NCBI GenBank assembly: GCA_963709875.1
Contig: CAVPYB010000014.1
Span: 1-64,000 of the forward strand
DNA from: JAQBDA01 sp963709875
GTDB lineage: Bacteria > Chloroflexota > Anaerolineae > Anaerolineales > UBA4823
Reading direction: 5' to 3'
Length of the DNA stretch: 64,000 nucleotides
A program made the position numbers and the translations under genes. Positions 52,889 to 63,550 of the stretch are shown one piece after another; within the stretch, counting starts at the first letter, position 1; each line of letters begins with the position of its first letter. The notes under the pieces are model-generated. The model did not search any database and was not told where the DNA came from. It was given only the letters and a program-made list of their open reading frames with translations.

Positions 52889-54905
52889 ATGAACCAAATG
52901 AATGTTGCTATCCTTCCCCCGAAAAGTAATAAGAGATTCATCGCTATATTGGTACTCCTCCTGGCTGCTGGTACGCTCTGGCTGATGTTTTCCTTCGCCA
53001 GGCAATCCAGCGCGGCTGCCGAATCGGATGGCATATTCTTCGATAGCGGTCAATCCCTTGGGAGCTCCACAAGCTATGCCGCTGCCGCAGCCGACCTGGA
53101 TGGTGATGATGACCTGGACGTATTCGCTGCCAACCAGGGCGCTAATCGGGTCTGGCTCAACCAGGGTACCGGGTATTTTGTTAACAGTACCCAGAGTTTG
53201 GGCAGCGCAGCCAGTGAGGACGTTGCCCTGGGCGATCTGGACGGCGATAATGATGTGGACGCCTTCGTCGCCAACAGCGCTGCTCCCAACCAGGTCTGGC
53301 TCAACCAGGGTAATGGACAGTTCGCTGCAGGGCAGAGCCTTGGCAGCAGCACCAGTCGCGGGGTCGCTTTGGGCGACCTGGACGGAGACGGCGATCTGGA
53401 TGCCTTCGTTGCCAATCAAGGGGCGGATCGCATCTGGGTCAATCAAGGCGGGAACCAGGGCGGCATAGAGGGGAGTTTTATTGACAGCGGACAGAGTTCT
53501 GGATCCCGGCAATGGCTACGACCTGGCTCTGGGCGACCTGGATGGCGATGGCGACCTGGATGCATTCATTGCCAACGGTCTGACAGGTGGTCAGCCCGAC
53601 ACAATCTGGATCAATCAAGGCGGCGCGCAGGCCGGTACGCCGGGGGTCTACGCCGACAGTGGTCAGTCTCTCGGCAGCGCCTGGAGCTACGCAGTCGCCC
53701 TGGGTGATCTGGATGGGGATACCGACCTGGATGCATTTACCGCCAGCTGGTTCCCGCTGGGCAACAAAGTCTGGCTGAATGGTGGCAGCGGGAATTTCAG
53801 CGATTCCGGTCAGACCCTGGGCAGTGCTGCATCTCTGGGTGTGAGCCTGGGCGACCTGGATGGCGATAACGACCTGGACGCCTTCGTCGCTAATAATACC
53901 CCTGACGGGGGGCAGGTGTGGCTCAACAACGCCTCAGCACAATTCACGGACAGCGGACAGACCCTGGGCGCGAATAAGACCACCTACGGCGGCGCGCTGA
54001 GGGACCTGGATGGCGAAGGCGACCTGGATATATTCGCTGCCAATTTCGGACCCAATGCGGTCTGGTTCAATGGGACGCCAGGCTTGCCGGAAGCCACCTT
54101 TGGTGTGGCTCGCCAGGTCAACGACGCCGGTAAGGATGCATACTACCATGCTGTTACCGGAAGCGCCTTGCTGCCCGTCCTGCTAGGTCATGTCGTCACC
54201 CAGACCGTACAGGTCCAGGCAGGTGTATACACTCCGACAGGAATCCTGACCCAGACGATTATCTTCGACCCGGGCGAACAGGTGAAATATCTCAACCTGG
54301 TCAACCCTGACCCTGTTCCCAATGAGACCTACACCCTGACCCTCAGCGTCACCCAGCCCGGTGTTACTCCCACCCCGGCAGATGAGACAGACCGCCTGCT
54401 CTTCGTGTTCGTGGATGGGGAGCAAGGGATGAAAGATTGCATCCTATGTTATGTGGAATGGTTAGGCAGATTTGTGGGCATCGATTCGATTTTCGGCGCT
54501 ATGCACCACCTGCCGTTGGAAGCGCAGCGTGCTTCCCCTCTCTGGCCCTATTACACCGCGCTGTACGACCTGTATGCGCCCGAGATGGCGGATATCGTGG
54601 CGGGCAACCCGCCGGTCCTCTGGCAGGCACTGGTTACCCTGGACGAGTGGACACCGGCGTTGCAGGCGTTGAGCGCCGGCAATGGCAGCTCGGTCGTCGT
54701 CTCGCAGTCGATGATGGATGATGCCACCGGCTTGATCGAGGCGCTCAAGAAAGAGTTTGGCCCCGGTTTACAGGCGGCCATTCAGCACGAACAGGCGGCG
54801 CTGGATCTGGAATCCCTGACCGGATTGAATATGGACCAGGTCTGGGATGAGATGCTCATCCGGCGCCCGATATCGAACCTGTTTATGGCTATTATCTTGA
54901 AGTAG
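52889..54905 (+). CDS. secreted FG-GAP/VCBS repeat protein (one frameshift)
   Basis: About 670 aa. A signal-anchor (FIAILVLLLAAGTLWLMFSF) near residue 18 is followed by seven or more repeats of about 45 residues. Each has a Ca2+-binding loop of the form LGDLDGDGDLDAF, ANQG and VWLNQG, as in FG-GAP/VCBS propellers. Near 53497 one extra base splits the frame between DSGQS and PGNGYDLALGDLDGDGD. C-terminal to the repeats is a Calx-beta-like stretch (about 390-480), then a helical domain with two cysteines (DCILCYVEW). Exported, probably a surface adhesin-like protein. A TTG at 52778 is an alternative start. Confidence 0.78.
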
Positions 54906-56358
54906 TTTTCCGCAGCCCCTGCCAGAGTCCTAAACCGCCTACGAATGCGAATCCCAGTGCAATGAGCACCAGCGCCGGTACCATGCTGGGTATTCGCTTT
55001 ATAGCGAATGACATCGTGATCAGGGCATATCCGGCCAGAGCCAGCTCCCCCCAAACTGTCCAGTCTACCGGCAGGTGGTAAGGATTCCTGCGCCAGGCGC
55101 CGTCGTCCTGCGCCAGGTTGAATTTTGGAGTGCGGTAAAACTGGGCTGGGCGCCGGCTGAACGCCATCAGGATCGCCAGCGTGTTATTCAACCCCAGGCC
55201 TACCGCCAGGAGCGCCTGCAGGGGGAAGAACGCCAGCCGCTTTCCCCAGTCGGGGTAGATGCCCCATTGGGAGAGCATCACCAACAGCGGCGGGCCGAGT
55301 CCGGCGGGCAGCAGCCACCACAAAGAAGGAAGGTGGATGCCGCGGCTGAGCGCCAGCGGCAGACAGATTAACAGGTACAACAGCATGAATGGGTATGCCA
55401 GGAAGGAAGCCAGGTGCAAGTAGCCGGCGAGCTTGGTGTGCAAGGGCAGCGAGCCATGCCACAGGTCCGACCTCAGCTTGATCAGCGACTGCATCCCTCC
55501 GCACGCCCAGCGGTGCTGCTGCTGCTTGTATGCTGACACCAGGGGGGGTATCTCCGCTGGTACGATGACATCCGTCACATATGCCAGCCGCCAGCCCCTG
55601 AGCTGTGCCCGATAAGAGAGGTCCAGGTCTTCGGTCAGCGTGTCACCCTGCCAGCCGCCGGCATCATCGATGCACTCCCGACGCAATACACCTCCCGACC
55701 CGTTGAAGTTGAACAGCAGTCCAGAGCGGCTGCGGGCAGTCTGGATGACCACGAAATGCCCGTCCAGAGAGAGCGCCTGCCCGCGCGTGAGCGGGTTGAA
55801 GCCCGGGTTCAGGTGCCCCCACCTGGCCTGCACCATCCCCACTCGAGGGTCGGCAGCCAGGTACGGCACCATCCTGCGCAGGAAATCGGGTGGCGGGACA
55901 AAGTCAGCGTCGAAGATGGCGATCATCTCTCCCGGGGCCTGCTCCAGCCCTTGCGCCAGTGCTCCTGCCTTGTATCCGGTTCGCTCCCCACGGTGCAGCA
56001 GGTGGATGTCTACACCTTGCGCCCGGTAGGCTGCGATGCACTCACGCGCCAGACGGGTGGTCTCGTCGGTCGAATCATCCAACACCTGGATGCACAGTCT
56101 GTCTGATGGATAGTCGAGCGCGCAGGCGGCCTCGATCAGTCTCTGTACCACGTAGCGCTCGTTGAATATGGGCAGCTGCACGGTTACCGCCGGCCAATCT
56201 GCCGGTGGTGAAGGTCGTACCGGGTGCTCGTGGCGGTGGAGCAGGTATAGGACCGCCAGCACCAGCGACTGCAGGCTGAAGATTCCCATCCCCAGCATAA
56301 TGAAAACGTATAGCGCAGAAAGGGTTGATGTTGCCCAGCTGCTATCCATAGGAGGCAT
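54892..56358 (-). CDS. processive GT2 glycosyltransferase, cellulose synthase-like
   Basis: 488 aa. An N-terminal helix (YVFIMLGMGIFSLQSLVLAV) is followed by the GT-A domain: VTVQLPIFNERYVVQRLIEA, QVLDDSTDETT, FDADFVPPPDFL (DxD), TEDLDLSYRAQLRGW (base) and the product-site QQQHRWACGG. Four C-terminal membrane helices follow. The D, DxD, ED and QxxRW set marks a processive beta-glycosyltransferase (CESA/CslA type) that extrudes a polysaccharide. Sugar and polymer are unknown. Its 3' end overlaps the convergent FG-GAP gene by 14 nt. Confidence 0.9.
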   Translation of the reverse strand: MPPMDSSWATSTLSALYVFIMLGMGIFSLQSLVLAVLYLLHRHEHPVRPSPPADWPAVTVQLPIFNERYVVQRLIEAACALDYPSDRLCIQVLDDSTDETTRLARECIAAYRAQGVDIHLLHRGERTGYKAGALAQGLEQAPGEMIAIFDADFVPPPDFLRRMVPYLAADPRVGMVQARWGHLNPGFNPLTRGQALSLDGHFVVIQTARSRSGLLFNFNGSGGVLRRECIDDAGGWQGDTLTEDLDLSYRAQLRGWRLAYVTDVIVPAEIPPLVSAYKQQQHRWACGGMQSLIKLRSDLWHGSLPLHTKLAGYLHLASFLAYPFMLLYLLICLPLALSRGIHLPSLWWLLPAGLGPPLLVMLSQWGIYPDWGKRLAFFPLQALLAVGLGLNNTLAILMAFSRRPAQFYRTPKFNLAQDDGAWRRNPYHLPVDWTVWGELALAGYALITMSFAIKRIPSMVPALVLIALGFAFVGGLGLWQGLRKTTSR

Positions 56359-56446
56359 CCAAATTGGGTCGATTGGGTTGGCTGATATAGCCAGGTGACC
56401 CGAGTATTATAACTGACAGATTATCTCCGATTAAGGTTCATCAGGA

Positions 56447-56534
56447 TATCCCGTGGTAGGGGCTAGACGTGGGGGTGTTTTTCGGGCGAAGCCCGAAAAA
56501 CACCCCACATACCTCCCGCATCATGGCAATTCCC
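56447..56534. repeat. nested palindromic repeat, GGGTGTTTTTCGGGC family, copy 2
   Basis: GTGGGGTGTTTTTCGGGC-type arms (GGGGTGTTTTTCGGGC and GCCCGAAAAACACCCC) flank GAA as a perfect inner palindrome. Weaker outer arms CCGTGG and CATGG also match. The gene-free interval 56359-56596 holds this and the terminator at 56553. Confidence 0.8.
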
Positions 56535-56552
56535 AAAGAGCCTCAATTAAAA

Positions 56553-56578
56553 ATAAAACCTCCCGCGGGAGGTTTTAT
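56553..56578 (-). terminator. Rho-independent terminator of the sensor/reductase operon
   Basis: ATAAAACCTCCCG (56553-56565) is perfectly complementary to CGGGAGGTTTTAT (56566-56578), and TTTTAATTG follows on the minus strand. It lies just beyond the fused reductase gene. Confidence 0.85.
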
Positions 56579-56596
56579 CATCGCGCTGGCTTGCGA

Positions 56597-58257
56597 TTAG
56601 ATCGTGGAAAGATACTGTTGGATGGCGGCGATGGCGATGCCCCCCTCGCCGGTAGCGGATGCCACCCGCTGGTTGGTGCCCAGGCGGACATCCCCGGCGG
56701 CGAAGATGCCCGGCACGCTGGTCTCCAGAATGAACGGGTCGCGTTTCGAGAGTCCAACCTTTGGGGCGCTTGCCGTTGCGCACCAGGTCCGGACCGGTGA
56801 TGATGAAGCCCTGCTCGTTGCACTCCACCAGGTCGCGCACCAACTTGCTGTTGGGTCTCGCTCCGATGAATATGAACACCGCCGCGCCTTCGAGCTTGTA
56901 CACCTCGTCGGTGATATTGTTCAGCACGACGATGTGATCCAGCTTGCCGGGTTCCCCACACACTTCGATCACTTCGGTATTGAACAGCCGCTCGATCTTC
57001 GGGTTGGCAGCTTCGGCATCGACCAGATATTTGGACGACCACTGCGTATCGCGCCGGATGAACATGGTCACGTTGCTGGCGTAGCGGCTGAGGTACATTG
57101 CCCCTTGCCCGGCCGAGTTGGCGCCGCCGATGACGAAGACCGGCTGGTCGCGGTAGTACATCGCCTCGGTGTACGCCGCCCCGTAGTACACGCCTGCCCC
57201 GGTCATCTCAGCCGCGCCGGGGATATCCAGCGTCCGGAATGTAGCCCCGGTCGCCAGCAGGAGCGCTTTGCAGGTGAGCTCGGTGCCGTCTTTCAAGGTG
57301 AGAATGCGGTATTGGTCTTTGATGCGAATGCTGACCACCTCGGTCGCCGAAAGGATCTCGGCTCCGAAGCGCTTGGCCTGTGTGATCGCCCGCCGGGCCA
57401 GATCCATGCCGGATATACCGGTCGGGAAGCCGAGGTAGTTCTCGATCTTGGGGCTGTTGCCTGCCTGACCGCCGGGGGCGTGCCGCTCGATGACCAGAAT
57501 GTCATGACCTTCGGATGCGCCTGTGACAGCCGCCGATAAGCCTGCCGGTCCGGCGCCGATGATGATCAGCTCATAAAGGCGCGATTCGGCGCGCGTCTGC
57601 ATGCCGACTTTGTCCGCCATCTGGATCATGTCGGGCTCAAGCAGCACTGTCCCATCCGGGAAGAGCACTACCGGCAGCATGCTGGAACCATCGCTGTATT
57701 CATCCACCATCGCCCGCGCCTCTTCACTCGATATCCACGTCCAGCCACTGGTAGGCGATCTGGTGGCGGGCGAGGAAATCCTTGACCGCATGGGACTGCG
57801 GTGACCACAGCGCGCCTGCCACGCGGATGCCGTCATACGGCAGGCTGGCGCTGACCTTCCAATCCTCCAGCAGGTCATCCAGCACCGGGTACAGGTTTTC
57901 CTGCGGCGGGTCCCATGGTTTCATCAGGTAGTAATCCAGCCCGATGCGGTTTATGGATTGGATGGCAGCTTCGGTGTCCGCATAGGCGGTGAGCAGCACC
58001 TTCTTCGATTCGGGGAACATAGCGCTGGCCTGCTCCAGGAACTGGGTGCCGCTCATCTCCGGCATGCGCTGGTCGGCAACGAAGAGCGCCACACTCTCGC
58101 GGCGCGATTTTAGCTGCTTGAGTATATCCAGCGCCCCCGCAGCGGTGTCGGATTTGAGAATGCGGTAATCGCGGCCATATTTCTGGCGCAGGTCGCGCTC
58201 GACTGAGTTCAAGACGACCGGCTCGTCATCAACTGTAAGGATTACTGGTTTTGCCAT
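56597..58257 (-). CDS. fused REC / glutaredoxin-fold / thioredoxin reductase-like flavoprotein (two frameshifts)
   Basis: About 552 aa when two extra bases (near 57730 and 56754) are discounted. REC domain: VILTVDDEPVVLNSVERDLR, phospho-site in ALFVADQRMPEMSG, switch VLLTAYAD and LMKPWDPP. A glutaredoxin-fold segment follows (IRVAGALWSPQSHAVKDFLA, then MLPVVLFPDGTVL), with WSPQS where a CPxC would stand. The FAD/NADPH reductase part has IIIGAGPAGLSAAVTGASEG, VFVIGGANSAGQGA and FAAGDVR. The redox CxxC of thioredoxin reductases (CATCDG) is replaced by YYGAAYTEA. So both disulfide centres are missing. Last gene of a phosphorelay operon. Confidence 0.85.
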
Positions 58258-58287
58258 CGTGCTCTATTTCCTCCTCCTGGCTGTTGG

Positions 58288-59736
58288 TTACTGCAGCGCT
58301 TTGCTCGGCTGCAGCTCTCCCGTTTCGAACTTGAGCGGCAGCCGCACCTGGAAGCAGGTTTCCCCTGGCCTGGAACGTACGATGATCCTGCCGCCATGCT
58401 TCTGGACAATGATATTATGGCTGATGTTCAGACCCAGACCGCTGCCTTTGCCCGGCTCTTTGGTGGTGAAGAACGGGTCGAACAGGTTGGGCTAGGATCG
58501 CCTCCGGGATGCCCGGTCCGTTATCGATGATCTCTACGATCACCGCCTGAGCATCGTGTCCGGTGCGCAGGGTGATCTCCCCAGTGCCGTTCATGGCGTC
58601 GATGGCATTGTCGATCAAATTGGTCCACACCTGGTTCAGCTCACTGCCATAGGCCTGAATCTTCGGCAGCGCTGGATCGTAGTCACGGTGGACGGTGATG
58701 CCTGCCTTGAGCTTGCTGCGCAGGATGATCAGGGTGTTGTCCAATCCTTCGTGCAAGTCCACGTTCTGCACGGGAGCCTGGTCCATATAGGAATAAGTCT
58801 TCAAAGCCTTGACGATCTCGGAGATGCGCCCCGTACCCTGGCTGATCTCCTCCAGCAGACCGTAGATGATAAAGGTGCAGTTGAGCCAGTCGATCACCGC
58901 CAAATACTGGTCGGTCGTAAAATCGGCGACCAGCTCTGTCAGGTTGTTGCAGTCATAGCCCAGGTTGACCATGCTGGGCGCCACTTCCCAGGCATTTGCA
59001 ACGCCGTGGTCCTCCAGCCAGCTCTCCAACTCGTACTCCCGGTCGCTGCGGGTCAGCGGGTCGATATCCTCCGGCTGCTGCGCTCGCTCCTTCGCCCGCC
59101 TGTCGAGGTCTAAAAGCGTCCCCAGCTGGTCGCCGGTAATCTCCATCTCGCCCAATTTCAGATAGACTGCTTGCAGCTTGTAAAAAGTAGATAGCAGCTG
59201 CGCGGCACCGCGCTGGGCGGCGGCTGCCGGGTTGTTCAGCTCGTGTGCCATCCCCGCGCTGAGCTTGCCAAGGGTCGCCAGCTTCTCGCTCTGCCGCAGG
59301 GTGACCTCCTGCTGCAGGTAGGCTTTTTCCAGGTCGCGCAGCTTCTTCTTCTGCAGGCTGGCGTTCAGCCGGGCGCGCAGCAGCACAGGGTTGAACGGCT
59401 TGGGCAGGTAGTCCTCCGCCCCGATCTCGATGCAGCGGACGGCGCTGTCGATCTCGTCCAGGGCTGATATGACGATCACCGGGATATGGCGCAGGTCGGG
59501 GCTGGCTTTGATGCGCTCCAGCACCTCGTAGCCGTCCATCTCTGGCATGATGATATCCAGCAAAACGACGTCAAATGGCTGGCTGGCAAGCATATCCAGG
59601 GCTTGCTGACCGTCCTCTGCCAGCCCAACCGTATAGCCCTGCCCCTCCAGGCTGCGGGACAACTTCAGGCGGTTCATCCGGTTGTCATCGACAACCAGGA
59701 TGCGACCGGGGAGTTTATGCCGTGCTCATCTGGCAT
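58288..59736 (-). CDS. REC-histidine kinase (two frameshifts)
   Basis: About 482 aa. ATG 59736 has GGAGGT 5 nt upstream, which decides the start. The frame is then lost near 59714 (probably one base missing) before LPGRILVVDDNRMNRLKLS. The REC domain has its phospho-Asp in FDVVLLDIIMPEMDG and the switch VIVISALDE..YLPKPF. After a coiled coil the H-box is LGKLSAGMAHELNNPAAAAQ. An HATPase follows: NLIDNAIDAMNGTGEI (N box) and DNGPGIPEAIL (G1). One extra base near 58495 breaks the tail, which otherwise reads NLFDPFFTTKEPGKGSGLGL and ends at 58288. It probably passes phosphate within this operon. Confidence 0.83.
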
Positions 59737-59759
59737 GTCTGACCTCCGGTGGAATGCAG

Positions 59760-62700
59760 TCAGCCATCGAGATTGCCTCTCCCTTTTACAGCTTCCAAAG
59801 TAGCCGCCACGTGCTCATACTCTGCCGCGATCTGCGCTGCCAGAACCTGGGCACCGTCAACCTCGCCGGATTTGCCGGCCATCTCCAGCTCTTTGCACAG
59901 CGTGGCGAACTCAACCGCCCCGAAGTCCATGCCGTTCGATTTCAGACTGTGTGCCACCCTGCGGATTCCTTCTGCATCCCTGGCTTCGACATATCCTTCC
60001 AGCTCGCTCAGGAGGTTGGGGGCGTCTTCCAGGAACGAGTCGATCAGCTCCTCCAGGTAGATGAATTCGCCACCCAGCACCGCAAGAAGATTGTTCAATG
60101 CGCTGCTGTCCAGACCGGAGGCCGTCCCTGCTGATGGAGCAGCTGCCGTACTGCCCTCAGCTTCGGCGTCAGCATCCTGCTGGAGGGGCCGTGCCTTCGC
60201 TCTGGTGTCTATATCGAGAGGGCGGCTCTTGCTCAGCGCTTCGACCAGGGCTTCGATGCGGATCGGCTTGCTTACATAGTCATCCATGCCGGCTTCCAGG
60301 CACATCTCGCGGTCTCCCTGCATGGCATTGGCGGTCATGGCGATCACCTGCGGCTGCTGGACAGCCGGGAACTGCACGCGCAGCTGGCGGGTCGCCTCCA
60401 GACCGTCCATCTCTGGCATCTGCACGTCCATCAATACCACGTCGTAGGGCTGCCTTTCGAGCGCCTGCAGCACCTCCAGCCCGTTGGCGGCCACATCCGG
60501 ATGGTAGCCGATGCGCCCCAACAAACGCTGAGCCAGCTTCTGGTTGGTGGCGTTATCCTCTGCCAGCAGGATGCGCAGAGGCCACTTCGTTGCCCATCTG
60601 CTCGTCGAGCTGCAGCTCCTTCATCTCTCTGCGCATCACGCGCGTGGTCTGCCCGGTGAAGATGCTCACCAGCACATCGAACAGCGCGGAGGGCTTGATC
60701 GGCTTGTTGAGAAATGCCGCGAACTCGTGCATGTCTTCTTTGATTTCCCGCCGCCCCAGGGAGGTCAGCATGATCAGCGGCAGCCTGGACTTTGGCGATT
60801 GCAGCTTGCGAATCTCCCGCGCCAGGCTCAGCCCGTCCATGTCGGGCATCTGCATATCCAGGATGCCAAGATCAAACACCATCCCCTGGCGGATCCAGTC
60901 CAGCGCCTCGTGCGGGAATTCTGTCGCCTGGGGCTGCATCTGCCAGGATTCGGTCTGGCGGGTCAGGATGAGCCGGTTGGTCGCATTGTCATCGACGATG
61001 AGCACTTTTTTGTCCTGACAGTACCGGCTGGATATCTTCCTGGAAAGCCCTCGCGGGAGCGTCTACTGCAGTGCCCCGGATGGTGAAATGGAAGATGGAG
61101 CCTTTGCCCAGTTCGCTTTCCACCCACATCTCCCCGCCCATCATCTCGCTCAGCCGCTTGCTGATCGCCAGCCCCAGCCCGGTGCCGCCATAGCGGCGTG
61201 TGGTTGAGGCATCCACCTGGCTGAAAGAGCGGAACAGGCGGTCCATCCGGTCTTGCGGGATGCCTATGCCGGTATCCCGGATCGCAAAGTGGAGCATATC
61301 TGTACCGTGATTGGAATCATCCGCCGGTCCGGAGTGCGGCTCAGTGGACACGGTCAGCACGACCTCACCCTTCTCGGTGAACTTGACCGCGTTGCTGAGC
61401 AGATTGACCAGTATCTGGCGCAGCCGGGTAATGTCGCCGGTGATGGCTTCGGGGGTATGCGGGTCGAGGATATACGCCAGGTCAAGGGTTTTTTCGGAAG
61501 CTTTGCCTGCCACCAGGTCAAGAGCGCTTTCCACACACTCTCGCAGGAGGAAGGGCTGGTTTTCCAGCTCCAGCCGGTCTGCCTCGATCTTCGAGAAGTC
61601 CAGAATATCGTTGATGATCGTCAGCAGAGCTTCGCCGCTGTTATGGATCGTCTCGCCGAAATCCCGCTGGTCTGGGGTCAGTTCGGTGTCCAACAGCAGG
61701 CTGGTCATGCCGATGATGGCATTCATCGGGGTGCGGATCTCGTGGCTCATATTCGCCAGGAAGGCGCTCTTGGCATCGTTGGCAGCTATGGCTGCTGCCC
61801 TGGCCTGCTGCGCTTCCATGAACAAATGGGCGTTGTCCAGTGCCAGGGATGCCAGTTGGGCGAACCGGTTGAGAAGCTCGATGTCAGCCTGGTCGAACTG
61901 CCGCTGGGACTCCGCACTGTATGCCAGCCCGACCGTGCCGACAATCCGGTCACCGGATAGTAGCGGAACGACGGCAATCGACTTGATCGCATTGTATGCA
62001 AAGGTGGGGATGCGGTGCGCCCAGGCATCGTAATCGGCGATAATCAGCGGCTGGCCGCTCTGCCACACCCGCCCAGACACCCCTTCGCCTCGTTTGACCC
62101 GGAAACCGATCCCTTCTGTAAACGCACCGCTGCCTACCTTCTGCTCGATCTCATCGTCATCGGGTTCGAGCAAGAACATGAAGCCGTGCGGGGTGCCCAG
62201 CAGCTGCCCGGCACGCTTGACGATGGCCTCCAGCAGCTCGCTCAAATCGAGCCGGTTGAGCATCCCCAATGTGGTCGCGTGCAGGGTTGCCATGTACTGG
62301 TTCTGCTGCTCCAGCGCTTCCTCGATGCGTTTGCGTTCGGTGATGTCGACCACAAAACTGCGGCAGCGGTCGCTGTCCGGGACGATGTGAATGATCTGCT
62401 GGTACCAGATCTCGCCTAGCTTTACCTCCCGCATATGCGAGTGCTCTCCCTGCTGCTCCAGCAGTTGGATGATCTCCGGCATGTCTGCCAGCAGTGGAGA
62501 GTTAAATCTATCCCTGCGCCATTCCGGGAACTGTTCTTCTGCCGCGGGATTGGTGTAATGCACATGGCCTTCCAGGTCCAGCTCGATGATCGCGGCCGGG
62601 TTTAGCTCGGGGAAGGAGCGCACGCGTGCCAGGTCCTCGCGGGTTTCGAGCAGGAGCATTTCCCGCTGCCATTGGTACAAAGCCGTGGCAAGGTGGGCTG

Positions 62701-63214
62701 CAACCGAGGAAGCAAAGCGGACATCCGCGGCGCTATATCCGCCGCGGTCGAAGGTGCTGAAGGTCAGCGCGCCGAGCGTTTCGTCCTCCACCTTCAGCGG
62801 CAGGGAGAGTATGGTTGGCTTCGCCCCATCCCATATAGATGAATCCTTATTGGTATGGGCTGCACTGTGGATTTCGGCCGGATCGTCAACCAACTGCATC
62901 TGGCTGCTGTCGCATACTGCCTGGGGGATGCTCCTGTCCATGAACAGGGCGGCCTCTTGTGGGGGGGGATCATCCGGTCTGCCGTCGAACACGGTCCGCG
63001 TATGGAGGACCGGTTTAGCGCTCTGCTCGCCGCCGCGTGCTGCCATGTCCGGCAGCGCCAGCGTGCAGCGATCGAAATGCAGCCCTTTTCGGGCTACCTG
63101 GATCGCTTCGTCTAATATGGTATGAAAATCGGGCGTTCTGGCACTGAGCTGGGCTAAATCGGAGAGCAATGCATAACGCGCGGCCTGGATCTGTCCTTCT
63201 ATATTCTTTTCCAT
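59760..63214 (-). CDS. hybrid sensor kinase: GAF-PAS-GAF-HisKA-HATPase-REC-REC-HPt (two frameshifts)
   Basis: About 1150 aa if two extra bases are discounted (near 61009 in an A6 run, and near 60583). Order: GAF (about 20-190), PAS (about 200-300), GAF (about 325-480), H-box FLANMSHEIRTPMNAIIGMT and the ATPase boxes LVNLLSNAVKFTEKGEV, DTGIGIPQDRM, GGTGLGLAISK. A first REC follows (VLIVDDNATNRLILTRQTES, phospho-site DLGILDMQMPDMDG), then a second (RILLAEDNATNQKLAQRLLG, DVVLMDVQMPEMDG). The HPt at the end has the His in VAHSLKSNGMDFGA. No membrane helix is seen, so it is a soluble sensor. First gene of the operon leading to the REC-reductase fusion. Confidence 0.87.
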
Positions 63215-63338
63215 TTTCCCTACAGATTTGCAGCGGTTTTTGAACTCGAATTATACATTATTCCTCATAATTATACAAATAGTGCTCGCCTTGCCCTAAA
63301 ATGCGGGCTGCCCCTTACTTCTAGAAATGCCTAAACTT

Positions 63339-63467
63339 ACCCAATTAACTGGCTCTCTGGGAATCACCGTGGTGCAGGGGTTATGTGGGGGTGTTTTTCG
63401 AGTGAAGCCCGAAAAACACCCCCATATCTGCAACCTGTCACGGCAACTCCCAATGACCCAATTAACT
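63339..63467. repeat. nested palindromic repeat copy 3, flanked by 12-bp direct repeats
   Basis: The inner palindrome is GGGGGTGTTTTTCGAG / GCCCGAAAAACACCCCC. The outer arms TGGGAATCACCGTG and CACGGCAACTCCCA also pair. ACCCAATTAACT is present at both 63339-63350 and 63456-63467, like a target-site duplication around an inserted element of about 105 bp. The interval 63215-63550 holds nothing else clear. Confidence 0.75.
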
Positions 63468-63550
63468 TGCATTCACACTAACCTTGAGTACAATTAGTAT
63501 AGAGTTTCGGTCCCGTTTCATATCAATCCAAAACCAGGAGGAACTGCAAG

